Assembly: GCA_902625215.1 (NCBI GenBank)
Contig: CACOAO010000002.1
Span: 114,379 to 178,378 of the forward strand
Direction of reading: 5' to 3'
DNA length: 64,000 bases
Source: an uncultured SAR116 cluster alpha proteobacterium
GTDB lineage: Bacteria > Pseudomonadota > Alphaproteobacteria > Puniceispirillales > Marisalimonadaceae
Position 1 is the stretch's first letter; each line of letters opens with the position of its first letter. Both the position numbers and the translations under genes were made by a program. Of this stretch, positions 57,357 to 64,000 are shown in pieces. The notes under the pieces were generated by a model. It was not told the DNA's origin, ran no database searches, and saw only the letters and a list, made by a program, of their open reading frames with translations.

Positions 57357-57866
57357 TTAATTTTCAATAAAATCTATATTTAGATCTAGAGTTATTCGTT
57401 GTTGTTCATAATCAATTTCTTTCAGAAAAGATTTTCCCATTGGTAAATAAAAAGTTTTTTTATTTTTTTTTACCTCAGCTAATAACCCAGCTCCAAAATC
57501 CTCCAAAGACAAAACTTTACCAAAGTTTTCTCTATTTAAATTATGTACTTCAAAACCCAACAAATCAGAGTGGTAAAATTCGTCATCAGTAAGGTTTGGG
57601 AGGCTTTCTCTTAATACAAATAATTTTAACCCTATAAGCTTCTCCGCATCGCTTCTGGTTAAAACATTTTCAATTTTACAAACAAATATTTGTTTAACTT
57701 TTCTGATGAACGTTAGTTTTATTGGATTTTCAAAACTGTCTAAAAAAATTTCTTTGAAAGAAAAAATATTTTTTGGTACCTCTGTAAAGCTTTTGAGCTT
57801 AGCTTCACCATTAATACCATGGACTCCAACAAATGATCCTATTTCAATTAAATTTTTCTTAGACAA
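57357..57866 (-). CDS. rimM: ribosome maturation factor RimM
   Basis: RimM helps 30S head assembly. EIGSFVGVHGINGEAKLKSF is the N-terminal barrel motif, followed by the PRC domain with EFYHSDLLGFEV. The start is uncertain. ATG 57908 would give 183 aa and overlap rpsP by 35 nt with no Shine-Dalgarno; TTG 57866 gives 169 aa, places the motif a few residues from the start as usual in the family, and leaves a 7-nt gap to rpsP. I prefer the TTG, though its Shine-Dalgarno is also weak. Confidence 0.9.
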   Translation of the reverse strand: MSKKNLIEIGSFVGVHGINGEAKLKSFTEVPKNIFSFKEIFLDSFENPIKLTFIRKVKQIFVCKIENVLTRSDAEKLIGLKLFVLRESLPNLTDDEFYHSDLLGFEVHNLNRENFGKVLSLEDFGAGLLAEVKKNKKTFYLPMGKSFLKEIDYEQQRITLDLNIDFIEN

Positions 57867-57873
57867 AATTATT

Positions 57874-58497
57874 CTATTCTTTTTTATCCTCTTCAGTTTT
57901 AATCTCATCTACAGCTGCTTCCTCAACTGGAGCTTCTGCCGCAGGTGACTCTTCTACAGCTGCTTCCTCAACTGGAGCTTCTGCCGCAGGTGACTCTTCT
58001 ACAGCTGCTTCCTCAACTGGAGCTTCTGCCGCAGGTGACTCTTCTACAGCTGCTTCCTTAACTTGAGCTTCTGCCGCAGATGCCTCTTCTACAACCGCTT
58101 CCTCCGCTGGAGCTTCTGCCGCAGGTGCCTCTTCTACAGCCGCTTCCTCTACTGGAGCCGCTGATTTTTCTGAAGCTTCTGCCTCTCTTTCTTGTCTTTT
58201 CTTACCTGGAGCACTTTTAATTGGTTGGTCCCTAATAACTGGTGCTTTTACCAAACCGTCTGATGAAAGCATTTTTGCAACTCTTAGTGTTGGCTGAGCA
58301 CCTTTTGATAACCAGTATTTTGCTCTTTCAACATTAAGAACTAATCTTTCGGCATTATCTTTAGCAACCATTGGATTATATGAGCCTAATCTTTCAATAA
58401 ACTTACCATCTCTTGGTGATAATGCTTCTGCGACTACGATTTTGTAAAAAGGTCTCTTTTTTGCTCCACCTCTAGACAATCTTATTTTTAACGCCAT
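57874..58497 (-). CDS. rpsP: 30S ribosomal protein S16 with long Ala/Glu repeat tail
   Basis: The first 85 or so residues are a normal S16 ([47 protein letters not shown]). The protein then continues to 207 aa, against about 80-100 for most bacteria: a Lys/Arg-rich joint ([12 protein letters not shown]) is followed by about 90 residues of Ala/Glu/Pro repeats with the unit [15 protein letters not shown] and a charged end. The tail would be solvent-exposed and disordered. AAGGAAA precedes the ATG. It follows ffh by 36 nt and precedes rimM. Confidence 0.96.
   Translation of the reverse strand: MALKIRLSRGGAKKRPFYKIVVAEALSPRDGKFIERLGSYNPMVAKDNAERLVLNVERAKYWLSKGAQPTLRVAKMLSSDGLVKAPVIRDQPIKSAPGKKRQEREAEASEKSAAPVEEAAVEEAPAAEAPAEEAVVEEASAAEAQVKEAAVEESPAAEAPVEEAAVEESPAAEAPVEEAAVEESPAAEAPVEEAAVDEIKTEEDKKE
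57911..58170. repeat. 45-bp tandem repeat in the 3' part of rpsP
   Basis: Five full 45-bp units at 57911-57955, 57956-58000, 58001-58045, 58046-58090 and 58091-58135, then a partial sixth to about 58170. The first three are identical; the fourth and fifth have several substitutions. The period is a multiple of 3, so copy-number change keeps the frame and adds or removes 15 residues. Confidence 0.93.
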
Positions 58498-58533
58498 TTT
58501 CTTTCCTTACAATTAAGTTATTGTTTAATAAAT

Positions 58534-60054
58534 TTATCTTCTTTTCTTAGACGGCTTTCCACCTAACCCTGGTAAACCCATGCCTCCAAATCGATTTGCC
58601 ATATTACCTAGATTAGGCATGTTACCACCCATCATTTTTTGTAATTCGGCCATCTTATTTGCATCCATAACTGAATTTTGACCATTCCCTAATTCAGGAT
58701 TTGAGTTTCCACCTCCAAGTGAGGACATCATGTTTTTAAATCCTCCAAGACCACCCATTTTACCCATTTTTTTCATCATACGAGCCATGTCTTGTTGTTG
58801 TTTCACAAGCCTATTCACATCAGAGACAGCAGTTCCAGATCCTGAAGCAATTCTTTTTCTTCGAGAGGCATTTAATAAAGAAACATTTACTCTCTCTTTT
58901 TTTGTCATCGAGTATATTATAGCTTCTTGTTTTGAGATTGCTTTATCATTGAAATTATTAGCAGCCATTTGTTTTTGGAGCTTACCTATACCTGGAAGCA
59001 TGGACATTATTCCACCTAAACCTCCCATTTTTTTTAACTGTCCAATTTGTTTCAACATATCATTCATGTCAAAGCTGCCCTCTGACATTCTTTTCATCAT
59101 TTGGGCGGCATCTTCTTCTGCAATAGTCTCAGCGGCTTTTTCTACAAGTGATACAACATCTCCCATATCTAAAATTCTTCCAGCCGCCCTATCTGGATAA
59201 AATTGTTCTAATCCATCTAGTTTTTCAGAATTACCAACAAGTTTTATAGGGCATCCAGTTACCGATCTCATTGATAGTGCTGCACCACCTCTTGCGTCAC
59301 CATCAGACCGTGTTAAAACAACGCCTGATATTTTAATTAAGTCTGAAAAGGCTTTTGCTGTATGAACAGCATCCTGACCTGTCATTGCATCTGCAACCAA
59401 TAGAGTTTCAGATGGGTTGGATAATTTAAAAATCTCTTTTGCCTCAGACATCATGGCTGTATCAAGTGTCGTTCTACCTGCTGTATCAAGTATCAAAACA
59501 TCTATTGCCTGAACTTTAGATGCGGCTATTGCTCTTTTCGTTATTTTTTCTGGACTTTCTCCATCAATTTCTGGAAGTACTAACACTTCTGCTTGTTCAC
59601 CTAATATCCTAAGTTGTTCTCTAGCTGCAGGTCTGTAAATATCAAGTGATGCAAGCATAACTTTCTTTCTTTTTTTAGATTTTAAATAAAAAGCCAGCTT
59701 ACCTGCAGTTGTAGTTTTACCAGAACCTTGAAGACCTACTAACAATATAACTGCTGGAGGAGCATGATCTATTAATAACTCTGATTCTGTAGAGCCAAGA
59801 ACTTCTATTAAAACGTCATTAACAATTTTGATAACTTGCTGACCAGGAGTAACTGATCTGAGAACTTCTTCACCAACTGACCTTACCTTAACTTTATCAA
59901 TAAATTCCCTGACAACAGACAATGCAACGTCAGCTTCGAGTAAGGCTGTTCTTACTTCTTTGAGGGCGTTTTCAACATCACTCTCTGAAAGGGCACCTCT
60001 TTTAGTAAGACCTTTAAAAACATTTCCAAGTTTGTTAGTTAAGTTTTCAAACAT
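58534..60054 (-). CDS. ffh: signal recognition particle protein Ffh
   Basis: The 506-aa SRP GTPase targets nascent membrane proteins. The N domain runs to about residue 90; the G domain has GLQGSGKTTTAGKLA, DTAGR and TRSDGDARGGAALS (an Arg in place of the usual Lys, common in Alphaproteobacteria); the C-terminal Met-rich M domain contains the RNA-binding SGSGTAVSDVNRLVKQ and a Gly/Met-rich end longer than usual. It heads ffh-rpsP-rimM-trmD-rplS. A candidate promoter and a GC-rich hairpin lie in the 141-nt spacer after ftsY. No SRP RNA gene was seen there. Confidence 0.97.
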   Translation of the reverse strand: MFENLTNKLGNVFKGLTKRGALSESDVENALKEVRTALLEADVALSVVREFIDKVKVRSVGEEVLRSVTPGQQVIKIVNDVLIEVLGSTESELLIDHAPPAVILLVGLQGSGKTTTAGKLAFYLKSKKRKKVMLASLDIYRPAAREQLRILGEQAEVLVLPEIDGESPEKITKRAIAASKVQAIDVLILDTAGRTTLDTAMMSEAKEIFKLSNPSETLLVADAMTGQDAVHTAKAFSDLIKISGVVLTRSDGDARGGAALSMRSVTGCPIKLVGNSEKLDGLEQFYPDRAAGRILDMGDVVSLVEKAAETIAEEDAAQMMKRMSEGSFDMNDMLKQIGQLKKMGGLGGIMSMLPGIGKLQKQMAANNFNDKAISKQEAIIYSMTKKERVNVSLLNASRRKRIASGSGTAVSDVNRLVKQQQDMARMMKKMGKMGGLGGFKNMMSSLGGGNSNPELGNGQNSVMDANKMAELQKMMGGNMPNLGNMANRFGGMGLPGLGGKPSKKRR

Positions 60055-60085
60055 TTTAAAACCAATTAATAATTATAACTACAAG

Positions 60086-60118
60086 AACGCCCGTGCTTGA
60101 AACTCAAGGACGCGCGTT
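60086..60118 (-). promoter_or_regulatory. GC-rich imperfect palindrome in the ffh leader
   Basis: AACGC-CCGT-G-CTTGA, loop AAC, then TCAAG-G-ACG-C-GCGTT: arms pair over 13 positions with two symmetric mismatches. It stands out in an AT-rich spacer. It lies downstream of the candidate ffh promoter and upstream of the ATG, so it could form an RNA hairpin in the leader or be a protein site. No T tract follows, so it is not a standard terminator of ftsY. Confidence 0.5.
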
Positions 60119-60149
60119 TAGTATCTTTTAAAATATAATTTTTATTTTC

Positions 60150-60176
60150 AGTATAGAGTTTTATCAATCAAGTCAA
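60150..60176 (-). promoter_or_regulatory. candidate sigma-70-type promoter of the ffh operon
   Basis: On the minus strand TTGACT (60176-60171) and TATACT (60155-60150) are separated by 15 nt, two short of the optimum. A transcript from here would have a leader of about 90 nt that includes the palindrome at 60086-60118. Confidence 0.4.
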
Positions 60177-60195
60177 GCCTAACTGAAAGAAATCA

Positions 60196-61128
60196 CTAAT
60201 CTAAACCAGCTAAGGCCTTTGAAAATGAAGAAGCTTCAAAAATTTGTAGATCATCTAATCTTTCGCCAATACCTACTGCATGAATAGGAATCTCGAACTT
60301 TTCAGCTAAAGATACAACAACCCCACCTTTTGCACTCCCATCTAACTTTGTAATTATCATACCTGTTAAGCCAATAGATTCATCAAAGCTTTGCAATTGA
60401 GAATGTGCATTCTGTCCAACGGTGCCATCTAAAACTACAACTTTTTGATGTGGAGCATCATGATCTAATTTTGACACTACTCGACAGGTTTTTTTCAATT
60501 CGTCCATCAAATTTTTTTTATTTTGTAATCTTCCAGCTGTATCGATAATTACAATATCAATATCTTCTTTTTTTGCTAGTTCAAAAGCTCTAAAAGCCAC
60601 AGCGGCAGAGTCTCCTCCTTCTTCTCCGGAGACAACTTGTGCACCAACTCTTTTTCCCCAAGTTTTTAATTGATCTACAGCAGCTGCTCGAAAAGTATCG
60701 GATGCAGCCAAAATTACAGATTTTTTTTCAAGCCTGAACTTTTCTGCTATTTTTGCTGCAGTTGTGGTTTTTCCAGAACCATTAACACCCGCTAAAAGTA
60801 AGACATGTGGTTTAGAATTTACTTTTTGATAAAGGTTTTCTTCACGAGGAAGTAAAATTTGTTCAATTTCTTCAGCTAAAGTTTTTGCAATTTGTGTCTT
60901 TTCTATTTCTTTACTTTTGTTTAATTCAAATTTTTGGTCTTTAATTTTTTTAGCAATTTTACCAGCAACTTCTACACCAAGGTCAGCTAATATTAATTGA
61001 TCCTCAATATCGTCAAGTGTGTCCTGATCAATTGTTTTTTTACCAGTTATAGAAGCAATCGCACCTTCAACTTTAGATGCTGATTTACTCAAGCCTGATT
61101 TTAATTTTTTGAACCAATTTAATGCCAT
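60196..61128 (-). CDS. ftsY: signal recognition particle receptor FtsY
   Basis: The 310-aa SRP receptor GTPase. It is the short form: after WFKKLKSGLSKSA there is no long acidic A domain. The NG domain has GVNGSGKTTTAAKIA, DTFRAAAVDQL, DTAGRLQNKKNLMDEL and TKLDGSAKGGVV. It docks SRP-ribosome complexes at the membrane. It starts 15 nt after mtaB, and ffh follows it on the same strand, so both SRP protein partners are adjacent. Confidence 0.97.
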   Translation of the reverse strand: MALNWFKKLKSGLSKSASKVEGAIASITGKKTIDQDTLDDIEDQLILADLGVEVAGKIAKKIKDQKFELNKSKEIEKTQIAKTLAEEIEQILLPREENLYQKVNSKPHVLLLAGVNGSGKTTTAAKIAEKFRLEKKSVILAASDTFRAAAVDQLKTWGKRVGAQVVSGEEGGDSAAVAFRAFELAKKEDIDIVIIDTAGRLQNKKNLMDELKKTCRVVSKLDHDAPHQKVVVLDGTVGQNAHSQLQSFDESIGLTGMIITKLDGSAKGGVVVSLAEKFEIPIHAVGIGERLDDLQIFEASSFSKALAGLD

Positions 61129-61143
61129 TAAATCAAACTCATT

Positions 61144-62445
61144 TTATATATTTAAATTTCCAACAGATCCCAATAATACTTCAGAGTCAATTTCTAAAAT
61201 TTTTGTAGAGACGATTGTGCTCGCTTCAACATTTTCTTTTAATTTTATTTTTGAAAAATTTGTAGCATGACCAACTGAATTATTCTCTATTAAAACATTT
61301 TGAATGGTTCCAATTTGACTTAGCAAAAACTTATTATGTTGTATCTTTGCTAAATCTCTAATTTCTTTAGCCCTTTTTTTTATAATTTTTTCGGGAACCT
61401 TTGGCATATTAGAAGCTGGGGTATTTTTTCTGTCAGAGTAGGGAAAAACATGAATATATGTAATGTTAGCTTCACTTATAAGTTCCATACTTTTTTGATG
61501 AGCATTCTCGTCTTCAGTTGGAAATCCAGCTATAAAGTCACCTCCAAAGACTATGTCTTTTCTTCTTCTCTTTGCTTCTTTAACAAAATTAATTACGTCT
61601 CTATAAAGGTGTCTTCTTTTCATCCTTTTCAAAATTATATCATCACCATGTTGTATAGATAAATGAATATGAGGCATTAGTCTTTTTTCATATTCAAATG
61701 CATCCATCAAATCAAAATCAACTTCTGCTGGATCAATAGATGACAGCCTCAATCTTGGCAAATTTGGTATGTTTTTTAAAATCTTTTTTACTAACAAACC
61801 TAAACTTGGCCTCCCAAAAATATCAATGCCCCAAGATGTTAAATCTACACCGGTAAGAACAATTTCTTTGACACCATTTTTTAATAAAGAATTGATAGAA
61901 TTAATAACATTTTGAGTTGATACTGATCTACTCGGGCCTCTTCCAAATGGAATAATACAAAATGTACATCTGTGATCACAACCATTTTGAACCTGAACAA
62001 AACCTCGTGTGTGTTTGTTAAAAGATTCAACAAGATGCTCAGAAGTACTCTTAACTTCCATAATATCTTGAACAAATATACTTTGATTATGATCAAAGTT
62101 ATCTTCTAATACAAATTTCTTCCAAAAGTTTTTATCAAGCTTTTCTTTGTTACCTATTACAAAATCCACTTCAGGCATGATATTCCATTTTTGAGGATCT
62201 ATTTGAGCAGCACAACCTGTAACCATAATTTTAGCATCTGGTCTATCTTTTTTAGACGATCTTATTGCTTGTCTTGCTTGACGTTCAGCTTCACTAGTTA
62301 CAGCACATGTATTAAAAATTATTAAATCGCTTTGACCATTTTTACTAGCAAGATCATTAATAACCTGACTTTCCCAGATATTAAGCCTACATCCAAAAGT
62401 TTTAATGTCAGGTAATGAGTTTTTATTTTTTGAAACATTTTTCAT
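61144..62445 (-). CDS. mtaB: tRNA t6A37 methylthiotransferase MtaB
   Basis: The 433-aa radical-SAM enzyme adds the 2-methylthio group to t6A37. Cluster ligands of the N-terminal UPF0004 domain are in KTFGCRLNIWES, FNTCAVT and VTGCAAQ. The radical-SAM CxxxCxxC is in CDHRCTFCIIP, and a TRAM-like segment ends the protein. GCRLN rather than GCQMN separates MtaB from MiaB. It starts directly after the dapF stop (dapF ends at 62446) and precedes ftsY by 15 nt. Confidence 0.92.
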   Translation of the reverse strand: MKNVSKNKNSLPDIKTFGCRLNIWESQVINDLASKNGQSDLIIFNTCAVTSEAERQARQAIRSSKKDRPDAKIMVTGCAAQIDPQKWNIMPEVDFVIGNKEKLDKNFWKKFVLEDNFDHNQSIFVQDIMEVKSTSEHLVESFNKHTRGFVQVQNGCDHRCTFCIIPFGRGPSRSVSTQNVINSINSLLKNGVKEIVLTGVDLTSWGIDIFGRPSLGLLVKKILKNIPNLPRLRLSSIDPAEVDFDLMDAFEYEKRLMPHIHLSIQHGDDIILKRMKRRHLYRDVINFVKEAKRRRKDIVFGGDFIAGFPTEDENAHQKSMELISEANITYIHVFPYSDRKNTPASNMPKVPEKIIKKRAKEIRDLAKIQHNKFLLSQIGTIQNVLIENNSVGHATNFSKIKLKENVEASTIVSTKILEIDSEVLLGSVGNLNI

Positions 62446-63258
62446 TTACTCACCTATAAAACCTTCAAATACTATTTCTGTATCTCCAGAAAGTGTTACT
62501 GATCCATCATCAAGCCACTTAATAAACAAATCTCCACCATCTAAAACAATTTTATTGTCTTTAGCACTTATATTCAATGAAGAAGCAGCGACCAATGTTG
62601 CGCACGCTCCAGATCCACATGCTGAAGTCATACCTGCTCCTCTCTCCCAAACTCTCATTCTTAGAGATTTATCTTCTAAAACAGATACAAATTCAATATT
62701 TGCAAATTCAGGAAAAATAGAATGTTTTTCCAACCGGGGACCAATAGAATTTATGTTTAAATTTTCAAGCTCTTCTAGGCTTTTTATAAAAATAACTGCA
62801 TGTGGATTTCCCATGGATAAACAGAAAGCTTCAAACTCGTCTAGTTTGACATTTTGAGTATCTTGCTCTTTTGATAATGGTATTTCATTCCAGCTAAATT
62901 TGGGCACACCCATATTTACAGTAACTGAATTATCAGTTTTAAAACAAAATAGCTCATTACTAACGCTTTCTATAGTTAAAGATTTTAATTTATTCTTTTT
63001 CATGAGATAATTAGCAACGCATCTTGTGCCATTTCCACAAGCACCAGTTTCCGAACCATCAGAATTGTAAATTTTAACTTTAAAATTTTCAGGAGTATGT
63101 GTGTTTTCAATAATCAAAACTTGATCACAACCAATACCTATACGTCTTTTACTTATTTTATTTATAAATTTTGTATCATGAATAAGAGAATTATTGATAT
63201 TATCAAATATAATAAAATCATTTCCTAATCCATGCATTTTAATAAATGGTATTTTCAA
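62446..63258 (-). CDS. dapF: diaminopimelate epimerase
   Basis: DapF makes meso-diaminopimelate for lysine and peptidoglycan. KMHGLGNDFIIFD near the N-terminus and the two active Cys in GACGNGTRCVAN and SACGSGACATL are present. An upstream frame extends to 63327 inside xthA, but TTG 63258 is the better start: AGGGG (63268-63264) is 5 nt upstream, it follows the xthA stop, and it gives the usual 270 aa. It provides the DAP used by the peptidoglycan made and recycled elsewhere in the window. Confidence 0.95.
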   Translation of the reverse strand: MKIPFIKMHGLGNDFIIFDNINNSLIHDTKFINKISKRRIGIGCDQVLIIENTHTPENFKVKIYNSDGSETGACGNGTRCVANYLMKKNKLKSLTIESVSNELFCFKTDNSVTVNMGVPKFSWNEIPLSKEQDTQNVKLDEFEAFCLSMGNPHAVIFIKSLEELENLNINSIGPRLEKHSIFPEFANIEFVSVLEDKSLRMRVWERGAGMTSACGSGACATLVAASSLNISAKDNKIVLDGGDLFIKWLDDGSVTLSGDTEIVFEGFIGE

Positions 63259-63275
63259 AATTACCCCTAAAAAAA

Positions 63276-64000
63276 TTAAATGTCTAAATCTACAACAATT
63301 GGCACATGATCTGAAGGTTTTTTCCATGACCTAGTCTCTTTGTAAATAACACCAGATTTTACTTGTGAAAACAAATTTTTAGAAACCCAAAAATGGTCTA
63401 ATCTTCTGCCCCTATTAGAAGCTTCCCAATTTCTGTTTCTGTAAGACCACCATGAATATAGTTTTTCATTATTTGGTACAAATTTTCTCATTACATCAAC
63501 CCATTCCCCAGACTGAATAATTTCTAATAGAGTATTTGTCTCTAGAGGTGTATGAGAAACTACATTTAAAAGCTGTTTGTGGGACCACACGTCATTTTCT
63601 AATGGAGCAATATTTAAATCACCTACTAAAATTTTTTTGTCTTTTGTGTTATATAAGAAATAACTTTTCATCTCATTTAAAAAAGAAATTTTATGTTCAA
63701 ATTTTGTATTAATTGAGATGTCTGGTTCATCTCCACCTGCTGGAACATAAAAGTTATGAAGTTTAATATTATTTTTTAATTCTACATAAATATGACGAGT
63801 GTCGTTTTTATTACACCAATTAACATGACCATTACCTGTAAATTTAAATTTTGATAAAATAGCTACACCATTATAAGATTTTTCTCCTCTGAAGAATTGA
63901 TAACTATACCCAATTTTTTCAAGCTCTTTACTTGGGAAAAATTCATTTGGTGTTTTAGTTTCCTGTAGACACAAAATATCAATATTTTGACTTTTCAAAA
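63276..64000 (-). CDS. xthA: exodeoxyribonuclease III, 3' part (cut by window edge)
   Basis: At least 241 codons of an ExoIII-type AP endonuclease / 3'-5' exonuclease for DNA repair. DILCLQETK with the metal-binding Glu, VGDLNIAP, and the C-terminal RRLDHFWVS and SDHVPIVVDL with the catalytic Asp-His are present. The first 20-30 residues, including the usual N-terminal FNVNG-type strand, lie outside the window; the frame is open at the right edge. The gene ends 17 nt before the dapF start. Confidence 0.93.
   Translation of the reverse strand, partial: LKSQNIDILCLQETKTPNEFFPSKELEKIGYSYQFFRGEKSYNGVAILSKFKFTGNGHVNWCNKNDTRHIYVELKNNIKLHNFYVPAGGDEPDISINTKFEHKISFLNEMKSYFLYNTKDKKILVGDLNIAPLENDVWSHKQLLNVVSHTPLETNTLLEIIQSGEWVDVMRKFVPNNEKLYSWWSYRNRNWEASNRGRRLDHFWVSKNLFSQVKSGVIYKETRSWKKPSDHVPIVVDLDI

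Noticed and set aside
57867..57908. rimM start at ATG 57908
   Set aside because: It overlaps rpsP by 35 nt without a Shine-Dalgarno and adds a Lys/Arg-rich leader not seen in the family; kept only as an alternative.
58730..59200. Open frame of 156 codons on the plus strand, antisense to ffh
   Set aside because: It lies wholly inside ffh, whose domains are intact; the translation is low-complexity and matches nothing. Such frames follow from the codon use of the sense gene.
60055..60195. SRP RNA (ffs) or a tRNA in the ftsY-ffh spacer
   Set aside because: The hairpin there lacks the conserved SRP RNA tetraloop and internal loop bases and any tRNA T-loop pattern.
63259..63327. N-terminal extension of dapF by 23 residues
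   Set aside because: The extension overlaps xthA, is Cys-rich and unlike DapF; TTG 63258 has a well-placed AGGGG.

Overview
The window reads as a chromosomal segment of a streamlined, AT-rich Alphaproteobacterium. Base composition is strongly AT-biased, genes are tightly packed and often overlap, TTG starts are frequent, and the gene orders sdhCDAB-zapE-mdh-sucCDAB-lpd, leuC-leuD-leuB-asd and ffh-rpsP-rimM-trmD-rplS are typical of that class. A marine oligotroph of the SAR11/HIMB59/AEGEAN-169 kind would fit; this is inference and a marker-gene phylogeny would decide it.

Region 1 (1-18.4 kb) is a mixed-strand envelope region. It holds a dTDP-L-rhamnose set (rfbD, rfbC, rfbB, rfbA), a GDP-mannose enzyme (manC/cpsB), an O-antigen ligase-like protein and two glycosyltransferases. 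Interleaved with these is what looks like a nearly complete cytoplasmic peptidoglycan-recycling pathway: murQ (cut by the window edge), an SH3-NlpC/P60 endopeptidase, a T7-lysozyme-type amidase, anmK, a GH84 N-acetylglucosaminidase, a YkuD-fold enzyme and the permease ampG. None of the soluble enzymes has a visible signal peptide, and several look like non-orthologous stand-ins for the E. coli enzymes. A PIG-L deacetylase, a 3-hydroxyisobutyrate-dehydrogenase-like enzyme and a membrane pyrophosphatase (hppA) lie among them.

Region 2 (18.4-37.6 kb) is a mixed-strand metabolic and transport region: a 2-hydroxyacid dehydrogenase with a TcuA-like flavoprotein, two-gene units such as alaC-ggt, an amidase, a four-gene Gld-type ABC cassette (ATPase, permease, GldG-like, DUF4340-like), acyl-CoA dehydrogenase, VOC protein, MFS, DMT and SMR transporters, htpG behind a good RpoH-type promoter, and a class II aldolase-family protein.

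Region 3 (37.6-64 kb) is a 26-kb block read entirely from the minus strand: the TCA cluster (lpd, sucB, sucA, sucD, sucC, mdh, zapE, sdhB, sdhA, sdhD, sdhC), a DMT transporter, asd with the leu genes, the ribosome/SRP group (rplS, trmD, rimM, rpsP, ffh), then ftsY, mtaB, dapF and the 3' part of xthA.

The points I would look at first are: (1) the recycling gene set with its substitute enzymes; (2) a 2-oxoglutarate dehydrogenase E2 (sucB) whose subunit-binding domain precedes the lipoyl domain, the reverse of the usual order; (3) a recurring -10 box placed 0-12 nt before the ATG of several envelope genes, suggesting leaderless mRNAs; (4) a 45-bp tandem repeat that lengthens ribosomal protein S16; (5) convergent gene pairs that share a 4-bp stop region. 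No tRNA, rRNA, CRISPR array or insertion sequence was seen.
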